Assembly (NCBI RefSeq): GCF_000270245.1
Contig: NC_015635.1
Span: 992,001-1,056,000 of the forward strand
Length of the DNA: 64,000 nt
Direction: 5' to 3'
DNA from: Microlunatus phosphovorus NM-1
Lineage (GTDB): Bacteria > Actinomycetota > Actinomycetes > Propionibacteriales > Propionibacteriaceae
Position numbers and translations under genes: made by a program. Positions 1-7,760 of this stretch are shown piece by piece. Below the pieces are notes generated by a model. That model was not told the DNA's origin and searched no databases. It was given only the letters and a program-made list of their open reading frames with translations. Within the stretch, counting starts at the first letter, position 1; every line of letters starts with the position of its first letter.

Positions 1-206
1 TCGCGGTAGTAGCCCAGCTGATCGCCCATCGTGACCAGGGCGCAGTTGAGGGTGGCGCCCACTTCGTCGACGGCGCGGAGGACGAAAGCCATCAGCTTGT
101 CGGTGTCGATCTCTGCCTGGCCCGCATTGCCGGTCCCGACGTCGTCGGTCCCCGGGTCGTTGGTCGCCGCGTCGTTGATCCCTGTGTCGCTGATCGTGTC
201 GGTCAT
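1..206 (-). CDS. SAM-dependent methyltransferase, N-terminal part (runs off the window)
   Basis: The reverse strand reads from an ATG at 206 into the left window edge without a stop, giving 68 residues. The first 30 residues are a low-complexity Asp/Thr/Gly/Asn leader. They are followed by DKLMAFVLRAVDEVGATLNCALVTMGDQLGYYR, split here as DKLMAFVLRAVDEVG and ATLNCALVTMGDQLGYYR, which resembles the N-terminal winged-helix segment of actinobacterial class I SAM-dependent methyltransferases. The catalytic Rossmann part lies outside the window, so the call rests on the N-terminal helix pattern alone. It is divergent from the LysR gene that starts 85 bp away, which suggests it may be that regulator's target. 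Confidence 0.5.
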   Translation of the reverse strand, partial: MTDTISDTGINDAATNDPGTDDVGTGNAGQAEIDTDKLMAFVLRAVDEVGATLNCALVTMGDQLGYYR

Positions 207-253
207 GATGCTGCCCTTTCCTTCGGTGGATGCACCGGAGCGAATCACCTGGC

Positions 254-270
254 AGTATCAGTATCAATAC
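254..270. promoter_or_regulatory. Candidate LysR operator between divergent genes
   Basis: An AT-rich patch in the 84-bp divergent intergenic region holds AGTATC twice in tandem followed by AATAC. Its last ten bases, GTATCAATAC at 261-270, are a palindrome with GTAT/ATAC arms. LysR regulators commonly bind such sites next to their own promoter. Assignment is by position and symmetry only. Confidence 0.35.
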
Positions 271-290
271 CGTTTCCTTGAGGATCGACA

Positions 291-1304
291 GTGTTGCTAA
301 TAGGTCAGGTCAGGGCGATCCGGGTGCTCTGCCAGGTGGCCGACTCCGGGTCGTTCGCCGCGGCGGCCCGCGCGCTCGGGATGACGCAGTCGGCGGCCAG
401 CCAGCACATCGGTGCGTTGGAAGGCGTGGTCGGGCTGCCGCTGGTGCAGCGCGGGACCCGTCCGCTCGAGCTGACCGAGGCGGGCGCCGCGCTGGTGCGC
501 TACGGCACGGTGATGCTCACCCAGCTCGACGGCGCGGAACAGACGCTGGGGGAGATCGGTGGCCGGCTCGCGGGGCGGCTGCGGCTCGGGAGCTTCCCGA
601 CGGCGCTGGTGTCGTTCGTCGGCGAGGCGTTGGTCAAGCTGCGCGAGCAGCGTCCGGGACTGCAGCTCACCGTGGTCGACGAGCACATGCAGGGACTCGT
701 GCCGAGGCTGGAGAGCGGCGAGCTCGATCTGGCGGTGGTGTTCGACCACCACCCGGGGCTGCCAGGGAAGGTGCTCGGAGGGCTGTCGCACGTCACCCTC
801 TTCGATGACCACTACCGCGCTCTACTGCCAGCCGGTCATCGACATGCCTCGGGCGCAGCGAGCCTGCCGCTGCGGGCGCTCGCCGGGGAGTCGTGGATCG
901 GCGGGCGGACGGGCAGCACCTGGTTCCGAATCGTGCAGCAGGCCTGCCGTACGGCCGGTTTCGAGCCGAGGACGATCCTGGCCACCGACGACTACCGCGC
1001 CGTGCAAGCCTTCGTCGCCGCCGGCCTCGGGGTGGCGGTGGTGCCGGGTCTGGCCGCGGCGCACCCGTTGCCGGGCATCGTCGTCCGCGAGCTCCCGACG
1101 GCTCCGGCCCGCCGGATCAGTGTCGCCCGGTTGCCGGGTGAGCCCGTGCTGCCGCAGGTCCGGGCGATGACGGACATCCTGATCGACGTCACGGCGCGGC
1201 TGCGTCGGCCACCGGATCGCCGCACTGACCAAGGCGAAGGAGTCCACCGGCGAGCGGGGTCCCAGACGAGTGAGGCTAGACGAGTGGCGCCACCTGCGTC
1301 ATGA
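291..1304 (+). CDS. LysR-family transcriptional regulator
   Basis: 337 residues, somewhat longer than the usual ~300. The N-terminal HTH is clear: VRAIRVLCQVADSGSF, then AAARALGMTQSAASQHIGAL and a wing ending in LELTEAGAAL (residues about 7-65). A type 2 periplasmic-binding-like effector domain follows (GRLRLGSFPTALVSF at about 95-110, and the GLGVAVVPGLAA segment at about 245-255). The start is GTG at 291 with no strong Shine-Dalgarno. The last ~35 residues are Arg-rich and not typical of the family, so the reading frame may simply run on past the functional C-terminus. It overlaps the convergent LLM oxidoreductase gene by 29 bp. Its divergent partner is the methyltransferase at the window edge. 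Confidence 0.88.
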   Translation: MLLIGQVRAIRVLCQVADSGSFAAAARALGMTQSAASQHIGALEGVVGLPLVQRGTRPLELTEAGAALVRYGTVMLTQLDGAEQTLGEIGGRLAGRLRLGSFPTALVSFVGEALVKLREQRPGLQLTVVDEHMQGLVPRLESGELDLAVVFDHHPGLPGKVLGGLSHVTLFDDHYRALLPAGHRHASGAASLPLRALAGESWIGGRTGSTWFRIVQQACRTAGFEPRTILATDDYRAVQAFVAAGLGVAVVPGLAAAHPLPGIVVRELPTAPARRISVARLPGEPVLPQVRAMTDILIDVTARLRRPPDRRTDQGEGVHRRAGSQTSEARRVAPPAS

Positions 1305-2121
1305 AGCGCTCGAGCTGGCGTTCCGGCTCGACGATCGGCCACAGACAGAGCAGATCGACGCCGGCCTCGGCGTAGGCGCGTACCAGACCAGCGCACTGCT
1401 CGGGCGCGCCCACCAGCACTCGGCCTGCCAGGTCCTCCCCGGACCGGCCGAGCATGCCGGCGAGCAGCTCGAGGGTCGACTCGCGCTCGGTCCGGCTGCC
1501 GGTGATGTGGAGCCACATCGTCGCGACCGTGCAGGGGAGTCTCCGGTCCTCCCTGCGGAGCCGGGTGAGCTCGTCGCTCAAGACCTGCAGTCCGCTGACC
1601 ACCTGCTCGGGCGAGGTGTTGTACGCGGAGGCGAGCCAGCCGTCACCGAGCCTGGCCACGCGGCGCAGGCCCGCTGGTGAACCCCAGCTCGCCACCCAGA
1701 GCGGACGCTCCGGGCGCTCCCGTCGGAGCGCGACGACCGCGTCGTCGAACCGGGACCATCGCTGATCGAAGGGCACCCCGACTGCGGCGAAGTCCGCCGG
1801 CGACGAACCCGGAGCGAGCCCGAGCCGCAGCCGTCCGCCGGAGAGTGCGTCCAGGGCAGCCGCCGAACTGGCGACAGTCGCGGTGCCGCGGACCACCGGG
1901 AGCACTGCGGTGGTGGCCAACTCCAGGTCGCCGCTGGCCTCGACGATGCTGGCCAGCGCCACGATCCCGTCCAGCCACGGGCGCTGGAACACCAGGTGAT
2001 CATTTGCCGCCAGTGCCGAGAGGCCGAGTCCCGCGGCGGTTCGGACGTACCCGGTCAGCGTCGGCAGCGGCCAGCCTCGACCGTCGAAGTCGATGAGCGG
2101 CAGGTGCGCGCCATACCGCAT
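1276..2121 (-). CDS. LLM-class flavin-dependent oxidoreductase (luciferase-like)
   Basis: 281 residues, a normal length for short bacterial luciferase-like oxidoreductases. Visible family signatures are the N-terminal MRYGAHLPLIDF strand, AANDHLVFQRPWLDG (about residues 38-52), LDALSGGRLRLGLAPGSS (about 90-107) and the flavin/F420-site strand PLWVASWGSPAGLRRVARLGDGW (residues about 138-160, quoted in part). Such enzymes are TIM barrels using FMN or coenzyme F420; in actinobacteria F420 is common. The substrate cannot be told. It is transcribed towards the LysR gene and overlaps its 3' end. The ATG at 2121 is the natural start because the first beta strand begins at residue 2. Confidence 0.88.
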   Translation of the reverse strand: MRYGAHLPLIDFDGRGWPLPTLTGYVRTAAGLGLSALAANDHLVFQRPWLDGIVALASIVEASGDLELATTAVLPVVRGTATVASSAAALDALSGGRLRLGLAPGSSPADFAAVGVPFDQRWSRFDDAVVALRRERPERPLWVASWGSPAGLRRVARLGDGWLASAYNTSPEQVVSGLQVLSDELTRLRREDRRLPCTVATMWLHITGSRTERESTLELLAGMLGRSGEDLAGRVLVGAPEQCAGLVRAYAEAGVDLLCLWPIVEPERQLERFMTQVAPLV

Positions 2122-2377
2122 CCTGGGCTCAGCTCGCGTCGCCGGGCGCGGTGACCAGCGTGGTCACGGGGTCCCTGGTCGTCCGATCCCTGGTCATGGA
2201 GTCACTGTGCTGCCGATCCAGCACCCTGACAAGTCGAGACGGCCGGTTTGGTTTCCCTCTCAGCGGGGCATCACAAGAACAGGCGAACCGAACATGTGCC
2301 GAAGGGCGCGACGCAGGACGTTCGACAGAACGGTCTCGGTCGCCTCAGATCACGATCCTCGTGAGGAGGAGCCACAA

Positions 2378-3046
2378 ATGAGCACTTCAGGCCCTGTACA
2401 TGGCAACACCGAGGCGCGACGGGAGCGGGAGCACTCGGCCGATCCGGCTGCTCCAGTCGCTCCGGCACCTGACACCGACCGCACCTACGTGGTCGGTGAC
2501 CGGGACGAACGATCGACCCTGCAGCGTCAGCGGGATCGATTCGGCGGGCTGAAGATCGGAGCCAGCTTCTTCGGCTGGCTGGCCGCAGCCGGGGCAGGCG
2601 TGCTGATGATCGCGCTGCTTGCCTCCGTCGGCGCAGGCATCGGACTGAGCACCAATCTGAACCCCGACCAGGTCACTGGCAGCGCAGGCACGCTGGGGAT
2701 CGTCAGTGCAGTCGTGTTGTTGGCCGTCACCTTCGTCGCCTACTTCTGCGGCGGCTACGTCGCGGGTCGCATGGCTCGTTTCAACGGAGCCCGGCAAGGC
2801 GTCGGCGTGTGGCTGTGGGCGATCGTCGCCGCTGTCGTCGTCGCGGCCTTGACCTTGATCACCGGCAGCCAGCACGATGCCACGCGTTACCTCAATGGCG
2901 GGCCGCAGATCCCGCTCACGGCTGAGGAACTGACCGCGGCAGGGATTCTCACCGCGCTATTGGTCTTGGCCGTCGCCTTGGTTGGAGCCGTCCTCGGTGG
3001 GCTGAGCGGCATGCGGTTCCACCGCCGCATCGACCGCCTGGCCTGA
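2378..3046 (+). CDS. Multi-pass membrane protein of unknown function
   Basis: 222 residues starting at ATG 2378, preceded by GAGGAGG eight bases upstream. A longer upstream open frame is ignored because it lacks a ribosome site and is compositionally unlike the protein. The first ~60 residues are hydrophilic and charged. Four hydrophobic segments follow, at about residues 65-90 (SFFGWLAAAGAGVLMIALLA), 112-132 (LGIVSAVVLLAVTFVAYFCG), 150-172 (VGVWLWAIVAAVVVAALTLI) and 190-212. GGYVAGRMARFNGARQG between segments two and three is a pattern seen in small actinobacterial membrane proteins of the TIGR04086 type. No catalytic motif is visible. It converges on the GH3 gene with only 3 bp between stop codons. 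Confidence 0.72.
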   Translation: MSTSGPVHGNTEARREREHSADPAAPVAPAPDTDRTYVVGDRDERSTLQRQRDRFGGLKIGASFFGWLAAAGAGVLMIALLASVGAGIGLSTNLNPDQVTGSAGTLGIVSAVVLLAVTFVAYFCGGYVAGRMARFNGARQGVGVWLWAIVAAVVVAALTLITGSQHDATRYLNGGPQIPLTAEELTAAGILTALLVLAVALVGAVLGGLSGMRFHRRIDRLA

Positions 3047-3049
3047 CGA

Positions 3050-5272
3050 CTACTCGGTCACACCGACTTCGGCGAGGATTTCCAGCACCTTGGCGCGCGG
3101 CAGCGGGAAACCGTCCAGCCGGTTGACCGGCACACTGCCGATCATGTTCAGCAGGTTCTCGTCGTCGCCGGCGAGTGCTGCCTTGCACGCTGCCGCCATG
3201 GTCGGTCCCACCACCGGATGAGCGAAGACCTCGTCGTAGCTGGAGTTCAGGCTCAGCGGGAAGTCAGGCTCGTCGCCGGCGATCTCGACGGTGGTGCTCG
3301 TCCGCAGGTCACGGCTGGAGGCGCCGACCTCGACGGTGTAGGTGCCGCTCTCGACGATCCAGCCGTCGACGCGGAGATCCCAATAGGCCAAGTCGTCGCG
3401 GCGCGCCACCAAGGTGACGGTCGCGGTCTCGCCCGGCTCGATCGCCACGCTCTGGAAGGCCTTCAGCTCGCGCGGCGGGCGGGAGATCGAGGAGCCCGGC
3501 AGCGAGAAGTACGCCTGCACGACCTCGCGTCCGGCGACCGTACCGGTGTTGGTCACCGGTACCGACACCTCGATGTCGCCGTCGGCATTGACCGAGGCGG
3601 ACGCGTCGCCGAACTCGAACGTCGTGTACGACAGACCGTGGCCGAAGGGGTAGCGGACGTCCAGACCCTTGGCGTCATACCAGCGGTAGCCCACCAGCAG
3701 GCCTTCGCCATAACGCACGTGCAGGAACTCACCGGGGAAGTTGCCGTACGAGGGGTTGTCCTCCAACCGCAGCGGAATGGTCTCGGCCAGCTTCCCGGAC
3801 GGGTTCACCACCCCGTAGAGGACATCGGCGGTGCCGCCGCCACCGGCCTGGCCGAGCAGCCAGGTTTCGAGGATCGCCGGCACCTCGTCGGCGAAGGGGA
3901 GTGCCACCACGCCGCCGTTGGACAGCACCACGACGACGTTCGGGTTGGCGGCGCGCACGGCATCCAGCAGCTCCAGCTGAGCTGCCGGCAGATCGATGTG
4001 CTCGCGATCGAAGCCCTCCGACTCCTCCGCTGCCGGGACACCCAGGAACAGCACGACCTTCTCGGCAGCGCCGGCCACCTCGACGGCCTCCGTACGCAGT
4101 GCCGCGGCGTCCCCGGAGCCGTCGATCGTGAAGCCCGGGGCGTACGCGACCTCGCCGTCGGCCAGTGCGCGGATCTCGGCCAGGCCGGTGTCGAGCCGGG
4201 TCGGGTTGATCTGGGACGAGCCGGCACCCTGGAAGCGCGGCGTCTCGGCGAAGGCGCCGATCACGGCGACCTTGGTCGAGGGGCTGAGCGGCAAGACGCC
4301 GCCGTCATTCTTCAGCAGCACGATCGAGCGGCCGGCGACCTCGCGAGCCAGCGCGTGATGCGCATCGACGTCCAACGGCCCGTCGACCGCCGGGCGGGCC
4401 AGTGATTTCCGGATCAGGTCGAGCACCCGGTCGGCGGCGATGTCGAGGTACTTCTCGTCGAGTCGACCGTCGCGGACTGCGGTGACCAGCTGAGCATCGG
4501 TACGTCCGTTGCTCGCGGGCATCTCCAGATCGAGGCCGGCAGGCAGGCCGACGACGCGATCGTTGACGGCACCCCAGTCGGAGACGACCAGACCTTCGAA
4601 GCCCCAATCACCGCGCAGCAGATCGGTCAGCAGCCACGGATCCTCGGAGGTGTAGACACCATTGAGCCGGTTGTAGGAGCACATCACCGTCCACGGCTGG
4701 GTCTCGGTGACCACCCGGTGGAAGCCGCGCAGATAGATCTCATGCAGCGGCCGCGGATCGATGTCGGACGATGCCCGCATCCGCTCGGTCTCCTGATTGT
4801 TCGCGGCGAAGTGCTTCAGGGAGGAGCCGACCCCCTTCGACTGGATGCCGCGTACCAGCCCGACGCCCATCACACCGGAGACGATCGGATCCTCCGACAT
4901 GTATTCGAAGTTCCGGCCGCACAGCGGGGACCGCTTGATGTTGATGCCGGGTCCGAGGATCACCGCGACGTCCTCGATCGCGGACTCGACGCCGAGTGCC
5001 TCACCGACCCGGGCCGCCAGCTCGGGGTCGAAAGTCGCGGACAGCCCTACGGCCGGCGGGAAGCAGGTGGCGGGCACACTGCCGGCGAGTCCGAGGTGAT
5101 CGGATCCGCCGGTCTGCTTGCGCAGGCCGTGCGGGCCGTCGGTCACCATGATCGGCGGAATGCCGAACCGGTCGATGCCCTTCAGCGTCCAGAAGTCGCG
5201 TCCGCTGGTCAGCGACGCCTTCTCCTCGAGCGTGAGCTCAGATGCGTTCGGCAGTTCGGGTGCTTCGGACAT
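3050..5272 (-). CDS. Glycoside hydrolase family 3 (beta-glucosidase-like)
   Basis: 740 residues, full length for a three-domain GH3 enzyme. The TIM-barrel domain carries VTDGPHGLR (about 43-51), KHFAANNQE (153-161) and the nucleophile motif VVSDWG with Asp232. The alpha/beta sandwich carries GREVAGRSIVLLKNDG-like and VVVLSNGGVVALPF strands. PFGHGLSYTTFEFGDAS near residue 550 introduces the C-terminal fibronectin type III-like domain. No signal peptide is present, so it should act on imported oligosaccharides or glycosides in the cytoplasm. No sugar transporter is adjacent. A -10-like TATAGT lies on the reverse strand at 5340-5345. A remnant of a different GH3 gene lies at about 15.3 kb. Confidence 0.95.
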   Translation of the reverse strand: MSEAPELPNASELTLEEKASLTSGRDFWTLKGIDRFGIPPIMVTDGPHGLRKQTGGSDHLGLAGSVPATCFPPAVGLSATFDPELAARVGEALGVESAIEDVAVILGPGINIKRSPLCGRNFEYMSEDPIVSGVMGVGLVRGIQSKGVGSSLKHFAANNQETERMRASSDIDPRPLHEIYLRGFHRVVTETQPWTVMCSYNRLNGVYTSEDPWLLTDLLRGDWGFEGLVVSDWGAVNDRVVGLPAGLDLEMPASNGRTDAQLVTAVRDGRLDEKYLDIAADRVLDLIRKSLARPAVDGPLDVDAHHALAREVAGRSIVLLKNDGGVLPLSPSTKVAVIGAFAETPRFQGAGSSQINPTRLDTGLAEIRALADGEVAYAPGFTIDGSGDAAALRTEAVEVAGAAEKVVLFLGVPAAEESEGFDREHIDLPAAQLELLDAVRAANPNVVVVLSNGGVVALPFADEVPAILETWLLGQAGGGGTADVLYGVVNPSGKLAETIPLRLEDNPSYGNFPGEFLHVRYGEGLLVGYRWYDAKGLDVRYPFGHGLSYTTFEFGDASASVNADGDIEVSVPVTNTGTVAGREVVQAYFSLPGSSISRPPRELKAFQSVAIEPGETATVTLVARRDDLAYWDLRVDGWIVESGTYTVEVGASSRDLRTSTTVEIAGDEPDFPLSLNSSYDEVFAHPVVGPTMAAACKAALAGDDENLLNMIGSVPVNRLDGFPLPRAKVLEILAEVGVTE

Positions 5273-5617
5273 GCAGGTCTCCCACTCGCTGGATCGATGG
5301 CCCCATTGCCGCGTCCGAGCTGGCGGAGCCGTCGAAGTGACTATATGCAGCCTGGTGCCGGCCAGGAGCGCAGGGGTCGGCCGCTGCTACGCCCCCGCTA
5401 CCCCCAGGCTGCGCTGTCTGGTGACCTCGCCGAACCGCATCGTCGACATCGAGAAGGTGGGACCGAAATGTTCGTGACGTATCAGATCCCGAGCTGAGCG
5501 GTCCGTCGGTCGTGAGCCCATGTCGTACCCGAGCGATCGTATGGTCGACCTGCTGTCTGCCTCTTCCCGGTGGACAGCACTCACGGCCATGTCCGCCCCG
5601 ACCGGAGGGCCGATGAG
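5273..5617. other. Intergenic region between GH3 gene and ATPase cassette
   Basis: No gene is supported in these 345 bp. They contain the probable GH3 promoter on the reverse strand, the left copy of an imperfect direct repeat (5379-5432) and the ribosome site of the cassette (GGAGGG just before 5618). No terminator-like hairpin with a T run was seen. Confidence 0.6.
5379..5432 (+). repeat. Left imperfect direct repeat flanking the ATPase/FRG cassette
   Basis: The segment begins GGCCGCTGCTACG and ends GCGCTGTCTGGTGACCTCGC. It aligns with 10229-10272 in the same orientation, with one 9-bp gap. By eye about 36 of 42 aligned bases match. The two copies bracket the four cassette genes, as expected of a duplicated target, a recombination site or a duplicated regulatory region. 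Confidence 0.45.
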
Positions 5618-7054
5618 ATGTCTGGCATCGACGAGCCTTCGGACGAACCGGTCTGGGTGGAGCCGGGCCCGTCACGGGCCGGTGCAGACATCCGAGGATC
5701 CTCGGCCCAAGTGCACAACCTCGTGGTAGTCGGTGCAGCGTGCAGCGGCAAGAGCCGATTGCTGTCTGAGGTCGCCTCCCGGGTGCCATCGGAGTGGCAG
5801 CTCATGCAACCGCCGTCGACACCGCGGACGGACGTCTGGCGACGTCTGAGCAGGCCCACGATCGACGTGTCGCACTGGGAGAACGTGTGGCGAATCCTGA
5901 TCGTCGGCAGCTACCTGTCATTCGCCAACGTGCATCAGCACCTCCTCGACGAGGAGGACCGACAGCGGCTCCGATCGGTCATGACGACCCTGCCGCTCGG
6001 CGACCCGCACTCGGTTCGTCATCCGTACACCGTCATGACCGAGCTCTCCAGCGGTCTGCGTTCAGCGTCCGGAAGCGAGCTCACCAACGGGAAGGAGGCA
6101 GACTGGCTGCGGGCAGAGCGGGTGACCGGAGATCTCGCGCCGCTGCTCCCGCCAGTGGTCATCATCATCGACCACCTCGACAACTACTTCGACAACCACC
6201 CCAGCGAGATGGCCGAGGTCCAAGGCGGGCTCGTGGCTCTCATCGCCCACAACGACCGCCAGCGCTGGATCCCGCGCAACGTTCGGCTGCTCGCGGCCGT
6301 TCGACGCAGCACCCTCGACTTCCTCAGGAAGAACGGTGTCCCCAACCTCAGCACGGCCGCATGCATCAAGGAGATCGTCTGGGATCTGGGGTCGCTCGAG
6401 AGGCTCTTTCTTCAACGACTCAGGGGATCCGACGGCAGGCCGCGCACGATGAGGTGGCTCGTCCGCCCCGTGGGTCAGGATGGCCAAGTCCGGTCCTCCG
6501 CTCAGCGCCGGATCGACCAGCTGCTTCAGCACACATCCTTGGTCGCCGGAGACGTTGACAAGCTGGCCGGGGTGCTATGTGAGAAGCGTGACTTCGTCGG
6601 CCGCCAGCTGACTGCCGACGAGTTCGAGGAGGGGATCTCGTCGACGGCCATCGACATCTTGAACGCGCTTGCCCACAACACCGTGAGTGACCTGAGATCC
6701 CTGTCCGTCTCGAGGGGCTTTGCACGACAGCCCTCTGTCGAGACGAACGACGAGCAGGACCAGCTGCGCCGTCAGCTCATCACCTCCATCTCGGCCATGG
6801 ACAAGGACACCTTCACCCCGAGCGAGGCGGCCCGCATGCTCGAGGCATTCCCCGACAGTCTCCGGTTCCTCATCCTCGAGGCGCTCTGGCGTTCCCGTCT
6901 CGTCGCGCGCGTCGAGGGCAACAGGTGGCTGTATTCGCGGACCTACAGCGACCGGCTCGGACCAGCGTGGACGCTGGCCGGCTGGAATCCGGTGCTGGCC
7001 GAGGAGTGCAAGCTCACTCCGACCTGGGAGGAGATTTCCGTTGGGTACGTATAG
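5618..7054 (+). CDS. P-loop ATPase 1 of the FRG cassette (Sll1717-like)
   Basis: 478 residues from ATG 5618, chosen because GGAGGG lies nine bases upstream; an in-frame ATG at 5570 lacks one. Walker A is GAACSGKS (residues 39-46) and Walker B is VVIIIDHLDNYFD (180-192). Between them lies SHWENVWRILIVGSYL (85-100), the Trp-rich helix seen in Sll1717-type P-loop ATPases. After Walker B come EVQGGLVALIAHN and VRLLAAVRRSTLDFLRK, the latter probably carrying a sensor arginine. The C-terminal ~200 residues are helical and probably a winged-helix or sensor region. The same order of blocks recurs in ATPase 2, so the two may form a hetero-oligomer. It is first in the operon and its 3' end overlaps the FRG gene by 14 bp. 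Function is not known; a sensor or signalling ATPase is inferred. Confidence 0.82.
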   Translation: MSGIDEPSDEPVWVEPGPSRAGADIRGSSAQVHNLVVVGAACSGKSRLLSEVASRVPSEWQLMQPPSTPRTDVWRRLSRPTIDVSHWENVWRILIVGSYLSFANVHQHLLDEEDRQRLRSVMTTLPLGDPHSVRHPYTVMTELSSGLRSASGSELTNGKEADWLRAERVTGDLAPLLPPVVIIIDHLDNYFDNHPSEMAEVQGGLVALIAHNDRQRWIPRNVRLLAAVRRSTLDFLRKNGVPNLSTAACIKEIVWDLGSLERLFLQRLRGSDGRPRTMRWLVRPVGQDGQVRSSAQRRIDQLLQHTSLVAGDVDKLAGVLCEKRDFVGRQLTADEFEEGISSTAIDILNALAHNTVSDLRSLSVSRGFARQPSVETNDEQDQLRRQLITSISAMDKDTFTPSEAARMLEAFPDSLRFLILEALWRSRLVARVEGNRWLYSRTYSDRLGPAWTLAGWNPVLAEECKLTPTWEEISVGYV

Positions 7055-7760
7055 GAACGTCGATTCACGTTTCGTGGAGACCTGGCCCGAGCTTCGCGAC
7101 CTCCTGTTCCGTGAGGCCTCCAGCAGTCACGTCTGGAGGGGCATGGGCGACGCCGAGTGGTGCATCAAGACCAGCTTCGAGCGGTTCTGCCAAGAAAAGG
7201 GCGTGACCGACCGACGAAACATGCAGGATGTGTTGAAGAGCCTCTATGCCGAGAAGCTCGCCACGGTGGGGGAGTTCGTCCCCACCGCGGACCTGGAGCG
7301 CTGGGCGTTGGGACAGCACTGGGGGCTGCCGACACCGCTCTTGGACTGGACCACGAGCCCGATGGTCGCGGTCTACTTCGCTTTGTCGGATCAGGTCTCT
7401 CGCACGGTGTCGGTGGAGTCGACGGCGTGTGTCTGGCGTCTGGATACGAGCCACCGCAGACTCGCCGGCCCGGCAGACATCAGCATCGTGCGCCTCGGAG
7501 CGGGCCCGTGGAATGCACGCCTCAGGGCACAGCGCGGTCTGTTCCTCAGCATCGAGGCTCAAGGTTGCCTGGTCGACCTCATGCAAGAGCGTGGGCTCCA
7601 TCAGTACCTGCACGCATACACCTTTCCCGCCCGAATCTTCGAAGAGGCGCTCGTCGACCTCGAGCACATGACCATCGACGACCTCACTCTCTTCCCCGAT
7701 CAGTCAGGAGTCGTGCGATATGTCCGAACACAGGCGGCACGGAGCGCATTCCATGGCTAG
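7041..7760 (+). CDS. FRG-domain protein
   Basis: 239 residues. The start is TTG at 7041, supported by GGGAGGAGA at 7026-7034 and by homology beginning almost at once. The FRG domain (PF08867 family) is unmistakable: VWRGMGD at residues 31-37, QHWGLPTPLLDWTTSPMVAV at 92-111 followed by YFAL, and LRAQRGLFLS at 161-170. FRG domains have no established biochemical activity; they are recurrent in accessory and putative antiviral loci, where they are suspected effectors. Here the gene sits between two ATPases and overlaps both (14 bp upstream, 41 bp downstream), so all three are almost certainly co-translated. Conserved Arg, His and Asp residues in these blocks could form an active site, but this is inference. 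Confidence 0.88.
   Translation: MGTYRNVDSRFVETWPELRDLLFREASSSHVWRGMGDAEWCIKTSFERFCQEKGVTDRRNMQDVLKSLYAEKLATVGEFVPTADLERWALGQHWGLPTPLLDWTTSPMVAVYFALSDQVSRTVSVESTACVWRLDTSHRRLAGPADISIVRLGAGPWNARLRAQRGLFLSIEAQGCLVDLMQERGLHQYLHAYTFPARIFEEALVDLEHMTIDDLTLFPDQSGVVRYVRTQAARSAFHG

Noticed and set aside
5570-5617. ATG 5570 as the start of cassette ATPase 1
   Set aside because: No ribosome site precedes it, whereas GGAGGG is well placed before ATG 5618.
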